Source: a bacterium
GTDB taxonomy: Bacteria > Patescibacteriota > Patescibacteriia > UBA1558 > S5-K13
Reading direction: 5' to 3'
NCBI GenBank assembly: GCA_029555085.1
Contig: JAKPTO010000013.1
Coordinates: 1 to 41,263, forward strand
DNA: 41,263 nucleotides
The notes under the pieces are model-generated. The model did no database searches, had not been told where the DNA came from, and saw only the letters and a list, made by a program, of their open reading frames with translations. Below, one piece after another: positions 18,563 through 27,706 of the stretch. A program made the position numbers and the translations under genes. Positions within the stretch are counted from its first letter, which is position 1. Each line of letters opens with the position of its first letter.

Positions 18563-19666
18563 ATGAAAAAAATATTTATATGTATAATATTAGTATTGTT
18601 TAGTTTTAATTGTGCTATTGCAGCAAGTACAGATAATAATTTATCAAACAAACTAAAAGGACACTTGCTTCTACAAGTAGAAGACAAAGGAAGAATATGG
18701 TATGTAAATCCAGGTGATTTAAAAAGATATGAAGTAACATTTGCTAATGCACTTCCTTTATTTGAAAAACTATCTTTAGGAATATCCAATAAAGATTTAA
18801 ATCAAATATCAGAAACAAAATCAACAACCTTAGGAAATAGATTAAAAGGAAAATTACTTCTACAAGTAGAAGATAAAGGAAGAATATGGTATATAGATTT
18901 AAAGGGAATAAAACACGAAGTAACATGGGATAATTTAATGGATTTATTCACCAAACTTTCCCTTGGGATATCTAATAAAGATTTAAACAAAATTACTAAA
19001 GTTGATATCTTAAAAGTAGATAAAGAATATTTTTTGGTGACAAATGTAGTTGATGGTGATACTTTTGATATTGATATAAACGGAACAATAGAGAGAGTTA
19101 GGGCGATGGGCATTGATACACCAGAAACAAAGGACCCGCGTAAACCAGTGCAGTGCTTTGGTCAGGAAGCGTCTAATAAGGCCAAGGAGTTTTTATTGAA
19201 TAAAAAAGTTGTTTTAGAAAAAGATCAAACACAAGCTAAAGATAAATATGGTCGTTTATTACCATATATATTTTTAGGAGATGGGACCTTCTTTAATAAA
19301 TGGATGATTGAAAATGGTTATGCCTACGAATATACATATGATAATATTGCATACAAATATCAAAGCGAATTTAAAAACGCTCAGAAGTATGCAGAGGATA
19401 ATAAATTAGGATTGTGGTCTGACAACGCCTGTGGTGGTGATACTACAAAGTCAATTATTGTTCCAACGGATGTATCTAAGCCAATTATAACACCAGAGCA
19501 AAAACAAAATGCGGTGTGCGATTGCTCCTCTAATATATATAATTGTACAGATTTTAAAACTCAAGCAGAAGCTCAAGCCGTATATGAATGCTGTGGAGGC
19601 GTAAATAATGATATACATGGATTAGATGCGGATAGAAATGGTTGGGCATGTGAATCATTACCATAA
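18563..19666 (+). CDS. Secreted thermonuclease with two WYVNP repeats and an excalibur domain
   Basis: A 20-22 residue signal peptide ([20 protein letters not shown]) is followed by two WYVNP-type domains (about 30-85 and 93-147), near copies of those in the upstream gene. A complete SNase/TNase domain follows (about 156-288): VVDGDTFDI with calcium-ligand aspartates, [11 protein letters not shown] with R180 and E188, and [10 protein letters not shown] with R231. These match the catalytic Arg/Glu/Arg of staphylococcal nuclease. An excalibur motif closes the protein (about 318-365: CDCS-YNCTDF ... [12 protein letters not shown]). It should be an exported, calcium-dependent nuclease degrading DNA or RNA outside the cell. 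Such an enzyme could supply nucleotides to a cell with limited synthesis, or clear DNA during host contact; this role is inferred. Confidence 0.88.
   Translation: MKKIFICIILVLFSFNCAIAASTDNNLSNKLKGHLLLQVEDKGRIWYVNPGDLKRYEVTFANALPLFEKLSLGISNKDLNQISETKSTTLGNRLKGKLLLQVEDKGRIWYIDLKGIKHEVTWDNLMDLFTKLSLGISNKDLNKITKVDILKVDKEYFLVTNVVDGDTFDIDINGTIERVRAMGIDTPETKDPRKPVQCFGQEASNKAKEFLLNKKVVLEKDQTQAKDKYGRLLPYIFLGDGTFFNKWMIENGYAYEYTYDNIAYKYQSEFKNAQKYAEDNKLGLWSDNACGGDTTKSIIVPTDVSKPIITPEQKQNAVCDCSSNIYNCTDFKTQAEAQAVYECCGGVNNDIHGLDADRNGWACESLP
18652..19008 (+). repeat. 357-bp repeat, copy 2 (in the nuclease gene)
   Basis: It aligns without gaps to 17829-18185; for instance a block from AATAAAGATTTAAATCAAAT onward stays identical for 54 nt. 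Scattered synonymous changes separate the copies. Confidence 0.9.
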
Positions 19667-19903
19667 TTTACATTAAAAATATTGTGAAAAAATTTGTTAT
19701 TAATTTTTTAACAATTACTATTCTAGATCTCAAAATTAAAGAACCCACCCAAAAGAATCCATCTCTATTAATTTTTTGTTACATATAAACAGGGGTTTTG
19801 TTTTTTAAATAAATTTAAATAAAAATATTGTAAATAATAATTTTATATTATAAAAATAGAATTTTTAATTGGAATTTTTTTGGTGAGTAAGAAAAATGTA
19901 GTA

Positions 19904-19933
19904 TTGACAAAATGTTAAATATTATACTAAAAT
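19904..19933 (+). promoter_or_regulatory. Promoter of the 184-aa membrane-protein gene
   Basis: TTGACA (19904-19909), an 18-nt spacer, then TAAAAT (19928-19933). A TATACT lies closer (13 nt) but is too near the -35. The rest of the 19667-19982 gap holds a distant AACCC/GGGTT pairing followed by a T run (about 19740-19807), possibly the end of the nuclease transcript, and otherwise nothing recognised. Confidence 0.55.
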
Positions 19934-19982
19934 TCTACATTAGTTAAGTAATTAACTGATAATAAATAATCCAGGAGGATTT

Positions 19983-20537
19983 ATGTTGACATTAATTTTA
20001 TGCGGACTCGTTGGATCGGCTGTTAGCTATTTATTGACGCGTAAAACCGTCGATAAGGCTGGTATGTTTCTTTTGATGATCTTGGCATTTGCTGTAGGTT
20101 TAATAGTCGGTTGTTTGTTAGTTTTTGTTTTACGTGGTGAAGGCAAGACAATCGAGTATGAATCTACTACTAAAACTAAGATTGTCTCTCTCGTTGATGA
20201 GAGTCGAATTTTTGGTAAATTATCCGGAGGGTTTTTCGTAATTACCGGATCCCTAGGTTCTGAGGAGTACTACAAATTTTATGTAGAAACCCCAGATGGA
20301 GGAAAGCAATTCCGCTCTCTTCCAGCTAGAAAGGTGGTTATATACGAGGAGAATACAAAAAATGCGTATATCTCCGAGTTAATGAAAAAAGTAGTATATC
20401 CGATAAGAACAAGAAATCGTTTGTTTATTCCGGAGTTTTTTGTTAATATCCCCGGCTCTCCAACCGGGAGATATGCTATACACGTCCCCAGTGGGACGAT
20501 CAGGGTGGAAGAAAATTTCCATCTTGATATGAAGTAG
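19983..20537 (+). CDS. Unrecognised 184-aa membrane protein
   Basis: I do not recognise the family. Two hydrophobic segments (about 1-17 and 27-50) are followed by a soluble domain of about 130 residues with beta-rich character (YKFYVETPDGGKQFRSLPA, RYAIHVPSGTIRV). The topology suggests a soluble part on one face of the membrane, anchored by a hairpin. A textbook Shine-Dalgarno (CCAGGAGG) sits before the ATG. The gene has its own promoter and a perfect terminator. Codon use is visibly richer in G and C (gtc, cgc, ctc, ggc) than in the flanking genes. This packaging resembles the 85-aa gene at 5014 and the gene at 40841, and hints at acquisition or an unusual expression need. Confidence 0.75.
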   Translation: MLTLILCGLVGSAVSYLLTRKTVDKAGMFLLMILAFAVGLIVGCLLVFVLRGEGKTIEYESTTKTKIVSLVDESRIFGKLSGGFFVITGSLGSEEYYKFYVETPDGGKQFRSLPARKVVIYEENTKNAYISELMKKVVYPIRTRNRLFIPEFFVNIPGSPTGRYAIHVPSGTIRVEENFHLDMK

Positions 20538-20550
20538 TCTTTACAACAAA

Positions 20551-20577
20551 GGAGCTGATATAAATCAGCTCCTTTTC
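20551..20577 (+). terminator. Terminator of the 184-aa gene
   Basis: A perfect GGAGCTGA/TCAGCTCC stem with a 6-nt loop, followed by TTTT. Confidence 0.85.
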
Positions 20578-20779
20578 TAATATTTTTTAACATATATTCA
20601 TTATAAAATATTTTTTGTTTTGTAGTTTTTTATAGTCACATTTATAAACTCCATCCACGTTTAAAAATACGGAAAGAACCAAGGATTTTCAATGACAACG
20701 AATTATCTGCCAAAAGATCAGTATTGTTTTTTTAATCAAATTCGTGATATTTTCTACATTATTCAAAAAGCTTCAAAAA

Positions 20780-20788
20780 TGCTATAAT
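20780..20788 (+). promoter_or_regulatory. Extended -10 promoter of the ftsK-recA operon
   Basis: TGCTATAAT, 37 bp before the ftsK ATG, with only a poor -35. The rest of the 20578-20825 gap contains no other feature I can support. Confidence 0.5.
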
Positions 20789-20825
20789 ACTTGTATAAAT
20801 TATTTAAAATAATTATTTTTTATTT

Positions 20826-23189
20826 ATGCCAAGACGAAAATATAAGAGAAGGATCCAGAAAGAAACTGGACGGAATCCAGAAAAAGATATTATTTCAAAA
20901 ATAAGCCCGGAAACCAAAAAAGCAATACTGGTTTTTTGTCTTTTGATACTTGGTTTTTTGAGCTTTTTAGCACTTTTTAATTTATCTGGAAAAATAGGTC
21001 AAATTATGTTAAAAGGCATGAAATTAATTATGGGTTGGTTATATTTTTTTGTTCCTATTCTATTGTTATTTTTTGGTATTATATTTTTAAATCCAAAAAA
21101 ATATACAATTCATCTTAGGCATTATCTTGGTATTGTGTTATTCTTTTTATCAATAACTGGTTTTTTAAATTTAATAATCAGTTCAAAAGATGTATTTAAG
21201 CAAATTGCAGAAGGTCGTGGTGGCGGATATATTGGAGTTCCTTTTTATTTGGCATTTTCAAAACTTGCTGGATTTTGGGGAGCAATTGTTATTCTAGTTG
21301 GATTATTAATTATTTCTATTTTTTTAACATTTAATTTAAATTTGTCTCACCTGAGGATTGGAGAAAGAATTAGAGAATTATTAAATCCGAAACGTGAGAA
21401 AATCGATGAAGACGAAACAGATGAAACAGTTTTAAAAAGTGCAGATCAAGAAATAGAAAATAATTTTGATGACGAAGTGCAACAAAAGAGCGAAGATATA
21501 TCACCTGATAATTCTAATAAGTCAAATAAAAAATCAAAAGTATTATTTCCAACGGTTAAAAAGAAAATATACAAAGATATAAAAATTCCACTTGATTTAT
21601 TAAGTGACGAGAAAGATGTTCCTATAAGTCGTAACATAGAAGAAAGTAAAGAAATAATCAAAAGAACCTTTTCAAATTTTGGTATTAGGGTAGAAATGGG
21701 AGAGGCAAATGTTGGTCCAACCGTTACGCAGTTTACTCTAAAACCAGATGAAAACATAAAACTATCTAAAATTTTTGAATTACAAAGTAATTTAGCCCTG
21801 GCTCTTGCAGCAACACATCCACTAAGAATTGAAGCGCCGATTCCCGGAAAATCTTTAGTAGGAATAGAGGTTCCTAATAAAGTTATCTCAATAGTAAGAA
21901 TAAAAGAGGTTTTATCGGATAAGTGTTTTACAAGAAATGAGGGGCATCTTGTATTTGCTCTTGGAAAAGATGTGTCAGGAACTAATCATGTTGCGGATTT
22001 AGCAAAAATGCCACACCTTCTTATTGCTGGGTCTACAAATACCGGTAAATCAGTATGTCTTAATGTTCTTATAGTTAGCCTATTGTATAGATTAAATCCG
22101 AATGAGTTGAAATTTATAATGATTGACATGAAGAGAGTGGAATTATCACCATATAATGGAATTCCACATTTATTAACTCCAGTTATAACAAAAATCGATA
22201 AAATAGTAAATGCTCTCAAATGGTCTGTCAGTGAAATGGAAAGAAGATTGGATTTGCTTTCCAAGGTTAATAAAGTAAATATTTTTGAATACAATTCCTA
22301 TGTTTCAAAAATAGAAGATAGAATCCCTCAAATTGTAATAATAATTGATGAGTTAGCGGAGTTAATGGCTTTAGCTGGATCAGAAGTAGAAAAAGCAATT
22401 ATAAGATTGGCTCAGATGGGTAGAGCTGTTGGATTTCATTTAGTTTTAGCTACACAGCGTCCCTCAGTAAATGTAATCACTGGACTCATAAAAGCAAATA
22501 TAACATCTCGTATTGCTTTTTCTGTTGCATCTAATGTTGATTCAAGAACAATACTTGATACTTCTGGAGCAGAAAAGTTATTTGGAAGAGGTGATATGTT
22601 ATATGTGTCTTCTGAATCCTCAAAGCCACGTAGATTACAAGGAGCATTTGTATCTGGAGAAGAAAAAGAGAGGGTTATAGAATTCTTGAAAAAACAAGCA
22701 GAGCCAGATTATTTAGATGAAGTTACGGAGTTCGAAGATCGTTCTGCCGGATTTACATCTACTGGTGGTCAAGCAGATTCATTACTTGAAGAAGCAAAAA
22801 AAATAGTTGTAAAGCATGAAAAGGCCTCGTCAACATTGCTTATGCGACGACTTAGTGTGGGCTATGCAAGAGGTGCTAAAATTTTAGATCAACTTGAGGA
22901 ATGTGGTTTTGTAGGACCAGCAAATGGACCAAGACCAAGAGATGTTTTAATAACAGAAGAAGAATTTATGAGAATGGGCACTGATATTTCACAAGCGCAT
23001 GGTATTTTGCCATATTCCCAACAAGACGATAAATCATATGATGAAGACGACTTAGATGATTTATCTGAAGAAAAAGATTTTGATGAAGTATTAGATGATG
23101 AAGAAGATATAGATAATGAAGAGCTTACAGAAAACATAGAAGAAGAACAAGACGAATTTGAGGTAGATGATGACAAAACAGATGAATAA
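20826..23189 (+). CDS. ftsK: DNA translocase FtsK/SpoIIIE
   Basis: FtsK pumps DNA through the division septum and helps resolve chromosome dimers. The N-terminus has about four membrane segments (34-55, 62-85, 97-120, 143-172). An acidic/polar linker (about 190-245) follows, shorter than that of E. coli. The motor has Walker A GSTNTGKS (about 402), Walker B IVIIIDELAELM and the QRPSVNVITGLIKANI sensor region. The gamma winged helix (about 655-715, STLLMRRLSVGYARGAKILD) would read the orienting KOPS sequences. A long acidic tail (DDLDDLSEEKDFDEVLDDEE) closes the protein and is unusual. The first ATG is used. The 3' end overlaps the RodZ-like gene by 23 bp. Confidence 0.95.
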   Translation: MPRRKYKRRIQKETGRNPEKDIISKISPETKKAILVFCLLILGFLSFLALFNLSGKIGQIMLKGMKLIMGWLYFFVPILLLFFGIIFLNPKKYTIHLRHYLGIVLFFLSITGFLNLIISSKDVFKQIAEGRGGGYIGVPFYLAFSKLAGFWGAIVILVGLLIISIFLTFNLNLSHLRIGERIRELLNPKREKIDEDETDETVLKSADQEIENNFDDEVQQKSEDISPDNSNKSNKKSKVLFPTVKKKIYKDIKIPLDLLSDEKDVPISRNIEESKEIIKRTFSNFGIRVEMGEANVGPTVTQFTLKPDENIKLSKIFELQSNLALALAATHPLRIEAPIPGKSLVGIEVPNKVISIVRIKEVLSDKCFTRNEGHLVFALGKDVSGTNHVADLAKMPHLLIAGSTNTGKSVCLNVLIVSLLYRLNPNELKFIMIDMKRVELSPYNGIPHLLTPVITKIDKIVNALKWSVSEMERRLDLLSKVNKVNIFEYNSYVSKIEDRIPQIVIIIDELAELMALAGSEVEKAIIRLAQMGRAVGFHLVLATQRPSVNVITGLIKANITSRIAFSVASNVDSRTILDTSGAEKLFGRGDMLYVSSESSKPRRLQGAFVSGEEKERVIEFLKKQAEPDYLDEVTEFEDRSAGFTSTGGQADSLLEEAKKIVVKHEKASSTLLMRRLSVGYARGAKILDQLEECGFVGPANGPRPRDVLITEEEFMRMGTDISQAHGILPYSQQDDKSYDEDDLDDLSEEKDFDEVLDDEEDIDNEELTENIEEEQDEFEVDDDKTDE

Positions 23190-23853
23190 ATTTAAAGTTA
23201 AAAAATTAAATACTGGTTCTCTTGGGGAAAAACTTCGATTAGCAAGAGAAAGTAAAAAATTTAGTATTTCTAGTGTATCACGAGTATCTGGCATACCGGT
23301 GAAGTATTTAGAATATTTAGAGAATGAAAATTGGAAAGCATTACCAGGGGAAATTTATTTAAAAAATTTTTTAAAAAAGTATTGTAAAATTTTAGGATTA
23401 AATCAAAAACTTTGTATTGCTCAGTACGAAAAAGAAAAAAGTCTAATTCTAGAAAGGACTCCAAAAAGAATAAAAAAATTTAATTTATTTAAAAAAATTA
23501 AAGAATTTATAACACCAAGAAGGATTACTTTAATTTTAATATATTTAGGGGTAGCGTTTTTTGTTTCTTATATAGCTTTTGGGATAATGAACTATATAAA
23601 GCCACCAGAAATAAAAATTATTTACCCTGAGAAAAATTTTGTTACTATTGAAAATTCAATAGTAATTCACGGTAAAACAGAACCGGAGTCAATTTTGTTT
23701 GTAAATGATGAAGCCGTAGGCGTCTCTGAAACTGGGGATTTCTTCATTGACATTAAATTAAAACCAGGATTAAATACACTTGATATTGTTGCGCAAAAAA
23801 AACACAGTAGAAAAAATTTTGAACAAATAATTATTTATAAAAAAGATTATTAA
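23167..23853 (+). CDS. RodZ-like protein: HTH, membrane segment, extracellular Ig-like domain
   Basis: Residues about 16-85 form an HTH_25/RodZ-type domain ([40 protein letters not shown]). A basic stretch and one membrane helix (about 120-142) follow. The outside part (about 147-222) looks like a Glucodextranase_B/Ig-like domain ([19 protein letters not shown]). RodZ links the MreB cytoskeleton to wall synthesis; here the outer domain differs from RodZ's DUF4115, so a transcription-regulator-like or shape role is open. Starts at 23167, 23170 and 23182 are all possible; GAGG before 23167 favours the first two. It overlaps ftsK, ends 10 bp before recA and is clearly in that operon. Confidence 0.75.
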   Translation: MMTKQMNKFKVKKLNTGSLGEKLRLARESKKFSISSVSRVSGIPVKYLEYLENENWKALPGEIYLKNFLKKYCKILGLNQKLCIAQYEKEKSLILERTPKRIKKFNLFKKIKEFITPRRITLILIYLGVAFFVSYIAFGIMNYIKPPEIKIIYPEKNFVTIENSIVIHGKTEPESILFVNDEAVGVSETGDFFIDIKLKPGLNTLDIVAQKKHSRKNFEQIIIYKKDY

Positions 23854-23863
23854 TAGTAAATTT

Positions 23864-24895
23864 ATGGCAAAAAAAGAAAAAAGCAAGACAACTGCTATTA
23901 ACGACAAAAGAAAAGCAGCTGATCAAGCAATTGAACAAATTAGAGAAAAATTCGGTCAGGGTTCTATTATGAAAATGGGAGCAATTCAGTCTCTCGATGT
24001 TGACTCTATAAGTACAGGATGTTTGTCTTTGGACATTGCTCTTGGTGTGGGCGGTGTTCCACGCGGAAGAGTTATAGAGCTTTTTGGACCAGAATCATCC
24101 GGAAAAACAACCCTAGCACAACATATAGTTGCGGAAACACAAAAAAAGGGTGGCGTGGCTGCTTTTATAGATGTAGAGCACGCACTTGATCCGGTTTATG
24201 CAAAAAAAATAGGAATAAACATAGACGATCTAATTCTTTCTCAGCCAGACGCTGGAGAACAAGCACTTGAAATATTAGAAACCTTAATTAGATCAAACGC
24301 AATTGATGTTATTGTTGTTGATTCTGTCGCGGCCTTGGTTCCTCAAGCAGAAATTGATGGAGAAATGGGAGATCAGCAAATAGGATTGCAGGCAAGACTT
24401 ATGAGTAAGGCGCTTAGAAAAATTACTCCAATAGTTTCCAAGAGCAGGACAGTGGTAATATTTATTAATCAAATAAGGATGAAAATTGGAGTATTTTTTG
24501 GAAATCCAGAAACAACTCCAGGCGGAAAAGCTCTCAAATTTTATTCATCAGTAAGAATAGAAGTTAGAAGAGCAGCTGTTATAAAAAGAAAAGAAGAAAT
24601 AATAGGCAATCGTGTTAATTGTAAAATTGTTAAAAACAAAGTCGCAGCCCCATTTACAGATTGTCAGTTTGATATTTTATATAATGAAGGAATTTCAATG
24701 GCTGGCGACATTCTCGATGTTGGAATGAAATATAATATTTTAAGCAAAACTGGAAACACTGTTTTTTTTGGAAAAACAAAATTAGGAGTCGGAAGAGAAG
24801 ATACTAGATTATTTATTAAGAACAACAAAGACATTGCAAATCAAATCAGGGAAGAGGTTTTGAAAAAAGTTAAAGAACAACGAGAATTAGAATAA
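23864..24895 (+). CDS. recA: Recombinase RecA
   Basis: RecA forms filaments on single-stranded DNA, pairs homologues and triggers the SOS response where one exists. The 343-aa length is standard. Walker A is GPESSGKT (75-82), Walker B is [10 protein letters not shown], the loop-1 region is [20 protein letters not shown] and loop 2 lies at [20 protein letters not shown]. The C-terminal domain is shorter and more basic than in E. coli. It lies 10 bp after the RodZ-like gene. I saw no LexA-type palindrome in the short upstream gap, so SOS control is not supported here. Confidence 0.98.
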   Translation: MAKKEKSKTTAINDKRKAADQAIEQIREKFGQGSIMKMGAIQSLDVDSISTGCLSLDIALGVGGVPRGRVIELFGPESSGKTTLAQHIVAETQKKGGVAAFIDVEHALDPVYAKKIGINIDDLILSQPDAGEQALEILETLIRSNAIDVIVVDSVAALVPQAEIDGEMGDQQIGLQARLMSKALRKITPIVSKSRTVVIFINQIRMKIGVFFGNPETTPGGKALKFYSSVRIEVRRAAVIKRKEEIIGNRVNCKIVKNKVAAPFTDCQFDILYNEGISMAGDILDVGMKYNILSKTGNTVFFGKTKLGVGREDTRLFIKNNKDIANQIREEVLKKVKEQRELE

Positions 24896-24932
24896 TTTAC
24901 CTTTATTTAGATTTCAGAGGATATAAATATAA

Positions 24933-26357
24933 ATGTCTCAAGCTAAAAAAATAGCGTATAATTCAATAGTACAAATCATCGGAAAGGGAATAAATGTATT
25001 GCTTGGTGTTTTGGCTGTATCGTGCTTAACAAGATATTTAGAACCAGCTGGATTTGGAATGTATACAACGGTTCTTACATTTCTACAAATTGTTTTTATA
25101 TTTTTGGATTTTGGTTTATATATAATTTTACTTCAGGAATTATCAAAAGAAGATATAGATAAAAATAGCGCCTTTAATAATATAGTAAGTTTAAGAATTG
25201 TATCTGGACTCTCTGTTTTTATTATAGCGCCGGTATTAGGATTGTTTTTTCCATATCCAGCAATTGTTAAATGGGGGATATTTTTAACATCGCTTACTTT
25301 TTATCTAAATGGAATTGTTCAGGTTTATTCAGCTGTGCTTCAGAAGGAAATGAAAATGCATAAATTTGTATTATCTGAAACAATTTCAAAAATAATTTTT
25401 CTTGGACTTATAATATTTTTTGTAAAAATAAAAGCAGGGCTAATACCAATACTTCTTGCAAATAACATTCATGCCATTATATTTTTTATGATGATGCATT
25501 TTTATGTTTCTAAATATTTTAAATATAAATGGGCTTTTGATGTTTTATATATAAAAGAAGTTCTTCGTATGTGTTGGCCAATTGCAGTCACAACAATTTT
25601 GAACTTAATATATTTTAAGGCAGACACATTAATTTTATCTTTATACAGATCTCAGGCAGATGTAGGACTCTATAGCGCGCCATATAAAGTTTTAGAAGTA
25701 ATAACAACTTTGCCACACATGATTCTTGGATTAGTATTGCCAACATTTGTTTTGCACTTTACTTCAAAGAAAAAACAGGAACTTCACAATTCTATACAGA
25801 AAGTTTTTGATGCGTTTGTGGTATTTACTTTTCTACTTGTTTTTGTTTTTACAATTGAAGCATCTGGAATAATAAAATTTATTGCCGGAGCTGATTATGG
25901 CGCTTCGGTTCCACTTTTGAAAATTTTAATTTGGCCAGCTATTATAATATATTTTAGCAACTTGTTTAATTATGCGATAATCGCAATTGGAAAACAAAAG
26001 CAGACAATTGGATATTTTTTAATATGCGCGGTTTTAGGATTTGCGGGGTATTTAATATTTATACCAATTTATGGTTATTATGGCGCGGCCTACATGACAT
26101 TATTTATAGAATTATTAATAGCTGTGTTTTCATATTGTTTACTTAGAAAAAACATTGATTTTAAATTAAATTTCAAAACCCTCTTTAAGGTTTTAATTAT
26201 ATCAATTTTGTCTCATTTTATTCTTTATATTATAAAGTTACCATTTTTAATACATACTATCTTGGCATGTTTTATATACATTTTTTTAATAATAATTTTC
26301 AAAGTAGTTCCGATTGATTTTATAAAAGAATTATTAAACATGAAAAAAAATGTTTGA
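24933..26357 (+). CDS. Polysaccharide flippase, Wzx/MviN-like (MOP superfamily)
   Basis: The 474-aa protein has about 12-14 membrane helices and an N-terminus typical of the polysaccharide-export branch (KKIAYNSIVQIIGKGINVLL, then VSCLTRYLEPAGFGMYTTVL). The mid-protein stretch LYRSQADVGLYSAPYKVLE is also characteristic. Such proteins flip lipid-linked oligosaccharides across the membrane. The start is supported by GAGG at -12, which is weak. It is 37 bp after recA with no terminator and overlaps the next gene by 8 bp, so flippase and ligase/polymerase are made together. Glycosyltransferases, the usual companions, are missing from the window. Confidence 0.85.
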   Translation: MSQAKKIAYNSIVQIIGKGINVLLGVLAVSCLTRYLEPAGFGMYTTVLTFLQIVFIFLDFGLYIILLQELSKEDIDKNSAFNNIVSLRIVSGLSVFIIAPVLGLFFPYPAIVKWGIFLTSLTFYLNGIVQVYSAVLQKEMKMHKFVLSETISKIIFLGLIIFFVKIKAGLIPILLANNIHAIIFFMMMHFYVSKYFKYKWAFDVLYIKEVLRMCWPIAVTTILNLIYFKADTLILSLYRSQADVGLYSAPYKVLEVITTLPHMILGLVLPTFVLHFTSKKKQELHNSIQKVFDAFVVFTFLLVFVFTIEASGIIKFIAGADYGASVPLLKILIWPAIIIYFSNLFNYAIIAIGKQKQTIGYFLICAVLGFAGYLIFIPIYGYYGAAYMTLFIELLIAVFSYCLLRKNIDFKLNFKTLFKVLIISILSHFILYIIKLPFLIHTILACFIYIFLIIIFKVVPIDFIKELLNMKKNV

Positions 26358-27666
26358 GTTAATATTATTATTTTCAATTTTATTTTTTATTTTTTCGTGG
26401 AGAAATTTTGAGCTATCTCTTTATAGTGTATTTTTACTTCTTCCTACATACAGAATTCAATTTAATATTTTTAATTTACCATTTAATTTATTGTCTTTAA
26501 TAATTTGGATAGTTGTTCTAGTTTTTTTTATAAAAAATATTAAAAAAATTCCAAATATTTTTAAAGATTTTAAAACTAAAATAAAATCTCCGAATATTTT
26601 TTCACCATTTAGATTGCCAATTATTTTAATATTAATTTCGTCTTATATTGCTATATTTTTTTCAAGTAAAACCGTAAAAGCGTTTGGAATTTTTAAATCA
26701 TATTTTTTAGAAAGCCTATTTTTGTTTGTGATTTTGGTTTTTACTATTAGAACAAAAAGTCAGTTTAAAAAAATTATATATTCGTTGGGAATTTTAAGTA
26801 TTTTAATTTTCTTTTTGGGATTATATCAGAAATTGACAGGTGATTTTGTTTACAACACAACAAATATAATAGAATCAAGTAGAATCACAACATTTTTTGG
26901 TTATCCAAACGCAAATGGATTAATTTTATTACCAATATTTTTCTTAACCCTTTTAAATTTATTTGAAGACAAAAAAATATATTTAAAAATATTTAATATT
27001 TTAGTTTTGGTTTTATCAGTTATCACAATTTTTTGGGCAAAATCAGAAAGCGCTATTGTTGCTATAATTGCAGGAATTTTAATATCTATAAGTTTTAAAC
27101 TATTTAATAATAAAAAGTTTTTTATATTTGTTTCTTCTTGTGTGATAATAGTTGCGTTTATATTCCCATTTACTATAAGAGCGCCTTATAAAATTGATGA
27201 ACCCGGAACAAAAGTTTATTCAGTACAAGAAAAATTATTGTTAAAAGATTTGTCAGGACAAGTCAGGCGACAAATGTGGAAAGAAACAATTGATTTTATA
27301 AAAGATAATCCAATTACTGGCGCTGGGCTTGTTTCTTATCAAGACAAAGTTGCGAGCTATCATAAATTTAATTATATAGAAATATTTTTATATCCACATA
27401 ATATATTTTTAAATTTTTGGGTAACTCTGGGATTATTAGGAGTGATTAGCTTTTTTTGGCTTATAATAGCCGTTTTTAGAGTGTGTATTAAAAGTTATTT
27501 TAATTCTTCAAAAGAGCAAATTTTTATACTTCTTACAATGTTAGTCACAATAATTCAGGGAATAGTCGAGGTTCCGTATTTTAAAAATGATTTAAGTATT
27601 ATTTGGTGGCTAATTATTTTAGGCGCTATTTTATTTAAAAAAGAATCATTTGGGAAATCATACTAA
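26350..27666 (+). CDS. O-antigen ligase/polymerase-like membrane protein (Wzy/WaaL type)
   Basis: The 438-aa protein has about ten to twelve membrane helices and a large outer loop between about 285 and 345. The Wzy_C/WaaL hallmark region is visible as MWKETIDFIKDNPITGAGLV, then YIEIFLYPHNIFLNFWVTLG, where the family's conserved His-Asn sits in PHN. Just before the loop is FFGYPNANGLILLPIFFLT, a typical family stretch. It should polymerise glycan units or ligate glycan to a lipid or protein on the outer face. The 8-bp overlap with the flippase and the paired function argue for one envelope-glycan unit. Confidence 0.8.
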   Translation: MFELILLFSILFFIFSWRNFELSLYSVFLLLPTYRIQFNIFNLPFNLLSLIIWIVVLVFFIKNIKKIPNIFKDFKTKIKSPNIFSPFRLPIILILISSYIAIFFSSKTVKAFGIFKSYFLESLFLFVILVFTIRTKSQFKKIIYSLGILSILIFFLGLYQKLTGDFVYNTTNIIESSRITTFFGYPNANGLILLPIFFLTLLNLFEDKKIYLKIFNILVLVLSVITIFWAKSESAIVAIIAGILISISFKLFNNKKFFIFVSSCVIIVAFIFPFTIRAPYKIDEPGTKVYSVQEKLLLKDLSGQVRRQMWKETIDFIKDNPITGAGLVSYQDKVASYHKFNYIEIFLYPHNIFLNFWVTLGLLGVISFFWLIIAVFRVCIKSYFNSSKEQIFILLTMLVTIIQGIVEVPYFKNDLSIIWWLIILGAILFKKESFGKSY

Positions 27667-27679
27667 TATCTGCTATAAT
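27650..27679 (+). promoter_or_regulatory. Promoter of the muramidase-like gene
   Basis: TTGGGA, an 18-nt spacer, then TATAAT preceded by TGC (an extended -10). The -35 lies inside the 3' end of the ligase gene. Confidence 0.55.
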
Positions 27680-27706
27680 AGAAATATAAACATTGATTAA
27701 ACAATA

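Noticed and set aside
20693-20788. 31-codon frame MTTNYLPKDQYCFF... upstream of ftsK with AAGGA before it
   Set aside because: It is very short, ends within the ftsK -10 box and shows no family resemblance.
23864-24895. SOS (LexA-box) control of recA
   Set aside because: The 10-bp gap before recA and the upstream coding region show no LexA-like palindrome; recA seems to be expressed from the ftsK operon.
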